From contig NVRO01000014.1 in assembly GCA_002400895.1 (NCBI GenBank), positions 5,995-11,379 of the forward strand: a stretch of DNA of 5,385 bases, read 5' to 3'. The position numbers and the translations under genes were made by a program. Under the pieces are notes generated by a model. That model saw nothing but the letters and a program-made list of their open reading frames with translations. It was not told the origin of the DNA and did not search any database. This document shows positions 5,185-5,385 of this stretch, one piece after another. How positions within the stretch are numbered: the stretch's first letter is position 1; every line of letters starts with the position of its first letter. The stretch comes from Planctomycetota bacterium (lineage in GTDB: Bacteria; Planctomycetota; UBA1135).

Positions 5185-5385
5185 TCAATTCCTTGGTCTC
5201 GGCCGCGGTTTGGGCTGTGGTCGCGGGCTGGGGTGAGGACTGGGCTTGGGCCGTGGCGGTGAAATTACCGCAGGTCTTGGTCGGGGTTTGGGCCGCGGGG
5301 TCGAAATGGTCACCGGGCGGGCGCTTGGTCTCGGCCGCGGGGTCGAAATGGTCACCGGGCGGGCGCTTGATCTCGGCCGTGGGGT
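5185..5385 (-). CDS. Basic proline-rich C-terminal tail of an unidentified protein (5' part outside window)
   Basis: On the minus strand the frame is open from the window edge to TGA at 5187-5185, giving 66 residues. These include 24 Pro and 17 Arg or Lys, with no Asp or Glu. The composition follows an alternating Pro-basic pattern (PRPKPRPRP) organised in 14-residue units containing TPRPRPSARPVTIS. There is no recognisable catalytic motif. Such tails are disordered and strongly cationic, and would suit binding to nucleic acid or an anionic cell-envelope polymer, but no function can be assigned without the N-terminal part. The stop lies 1 nt from the end of mcsB, a convergent packing like that of arginase and the channel gene. 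A plus-strand Gly/Leu/Arg-rich reading also exists, but it has a TGA at 5232-5234 and no good start, so the minus strand is preferred. Confidence 0.6.
   Translation of the reverse strand, partial: TPRPRSSARPVTISTPRPRPSARPVTISTPRPKPRPRPAVISPPRPKPSPHPSPRPQPKPRPRPRN
5218..5385 (-). repeat. Tandem 42-bp coding repeat (four units visible)
   Basis: Units read on the minus strand are 5385-5344, 5343-5302, 5301-5260 and 5259-5218. The first two differ at only 2 of 42 positions (one synonymous Pro codon change, one Ser/Pro change). The third keeps the TPRP start and an AVIS end, and the fourth is more diverged (starts PPRPKPSP). The period is exactly 14 codons, so unit gain or loss would keep the frame. 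The array continues beyond the window edge. The gradient from near-identical to diverged units suggests recent duplication on the 5' side of the gene. Confidence 0.8.

Noticed and set aside
5235..5385. Plus-strand Gly/Leu/Arg-rich open frame (LGLGRG repeats)
   Set aside because: It is the antisense of the Pro/Arg repeat, is preceded by an in-frame TGA at 5232-5234 and has no good start or ribosome binding site. The minus frame ends naturally next to mcsB.
5218..5385. CRISPR array
   Set aside because: Units are contiguous 42-bp tandem repeats with no spacers, and the period is a whole number of codons.

Overview
This is gene-dense bacterial DNA, moderately GC-rich by eye, with almost no intergenic space. 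It holds six coding regions. Two run off the window edges and one is broken by an in-frame stop. The phylum cannot be fixed from the sequence. A bacterial protein-arginine kinase together with apparently leaderless genes (TANNNT boxes 6-7 nt before start codons, no Shine-Dalgarno) points to a lineage where leaderless translation is common. Armatimonadota, Actinobacteria-like or Deinococcus-like groups are candidates, but this is a weak inference.

Layout: (1) bases 1-756, plus strand: the 3' three quarters of a low-specificity threonine aldolase gene. (2) 759-2114, plus: a phosphomannomutase/phosphoglucomutase starting 2 nt after the aldolase stop, so probably co-transcribed. (3) 2141-3052, plus: a complete arginase with its own promoter-like -10 box. 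(4) 3049-4068, minus: a two-TM potassium channel subunit fused to a TrkA/RCK regulatory module. It is convergent with arginase, and one CTAG supplies both stop codons. (5) 4069-4106: a 38-bp divergent promoter region with back-to-back -10 boxes. (6) 4107-5183, plus: an mcsB-like protein-arginine kinase. An in-frame TAG at 4986-4988 splits it into a 293-residue kinase part and a same-frame downstream part that still carries the RDxxRA phosphoarginine-pocket motif. (7) 5185-5385, minus: the 3' end of a gene with a basic, proline-rich, 14-residue-repeat C-terminus. It is convergent with mcsB and its stop lies 1 nt away.

The genes do not form one obvious pathway. Aldolase and sugar mutase look like a housekeeping operon. 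Arginase and the protein-arginine kinase both concern arginine, but they act on free arginine and on protein arginine respectively, and they are separated by an opposing gene. The kinase lacks its usual ctsR/mcsA/clpC neighbours here. The most notable observation is the mcsB amber codon: reading stops just before the domain end holding the allosteric phosphoarginine pocket, yet the frame and motifs after it are intact. Other points of interest are the consistent leaderless start architecture, the mutually exclusive divergent promoter, the unusual channel selectivity filter, the extended hairpin just past the arginase stop, and the 42-bp coding repeats.
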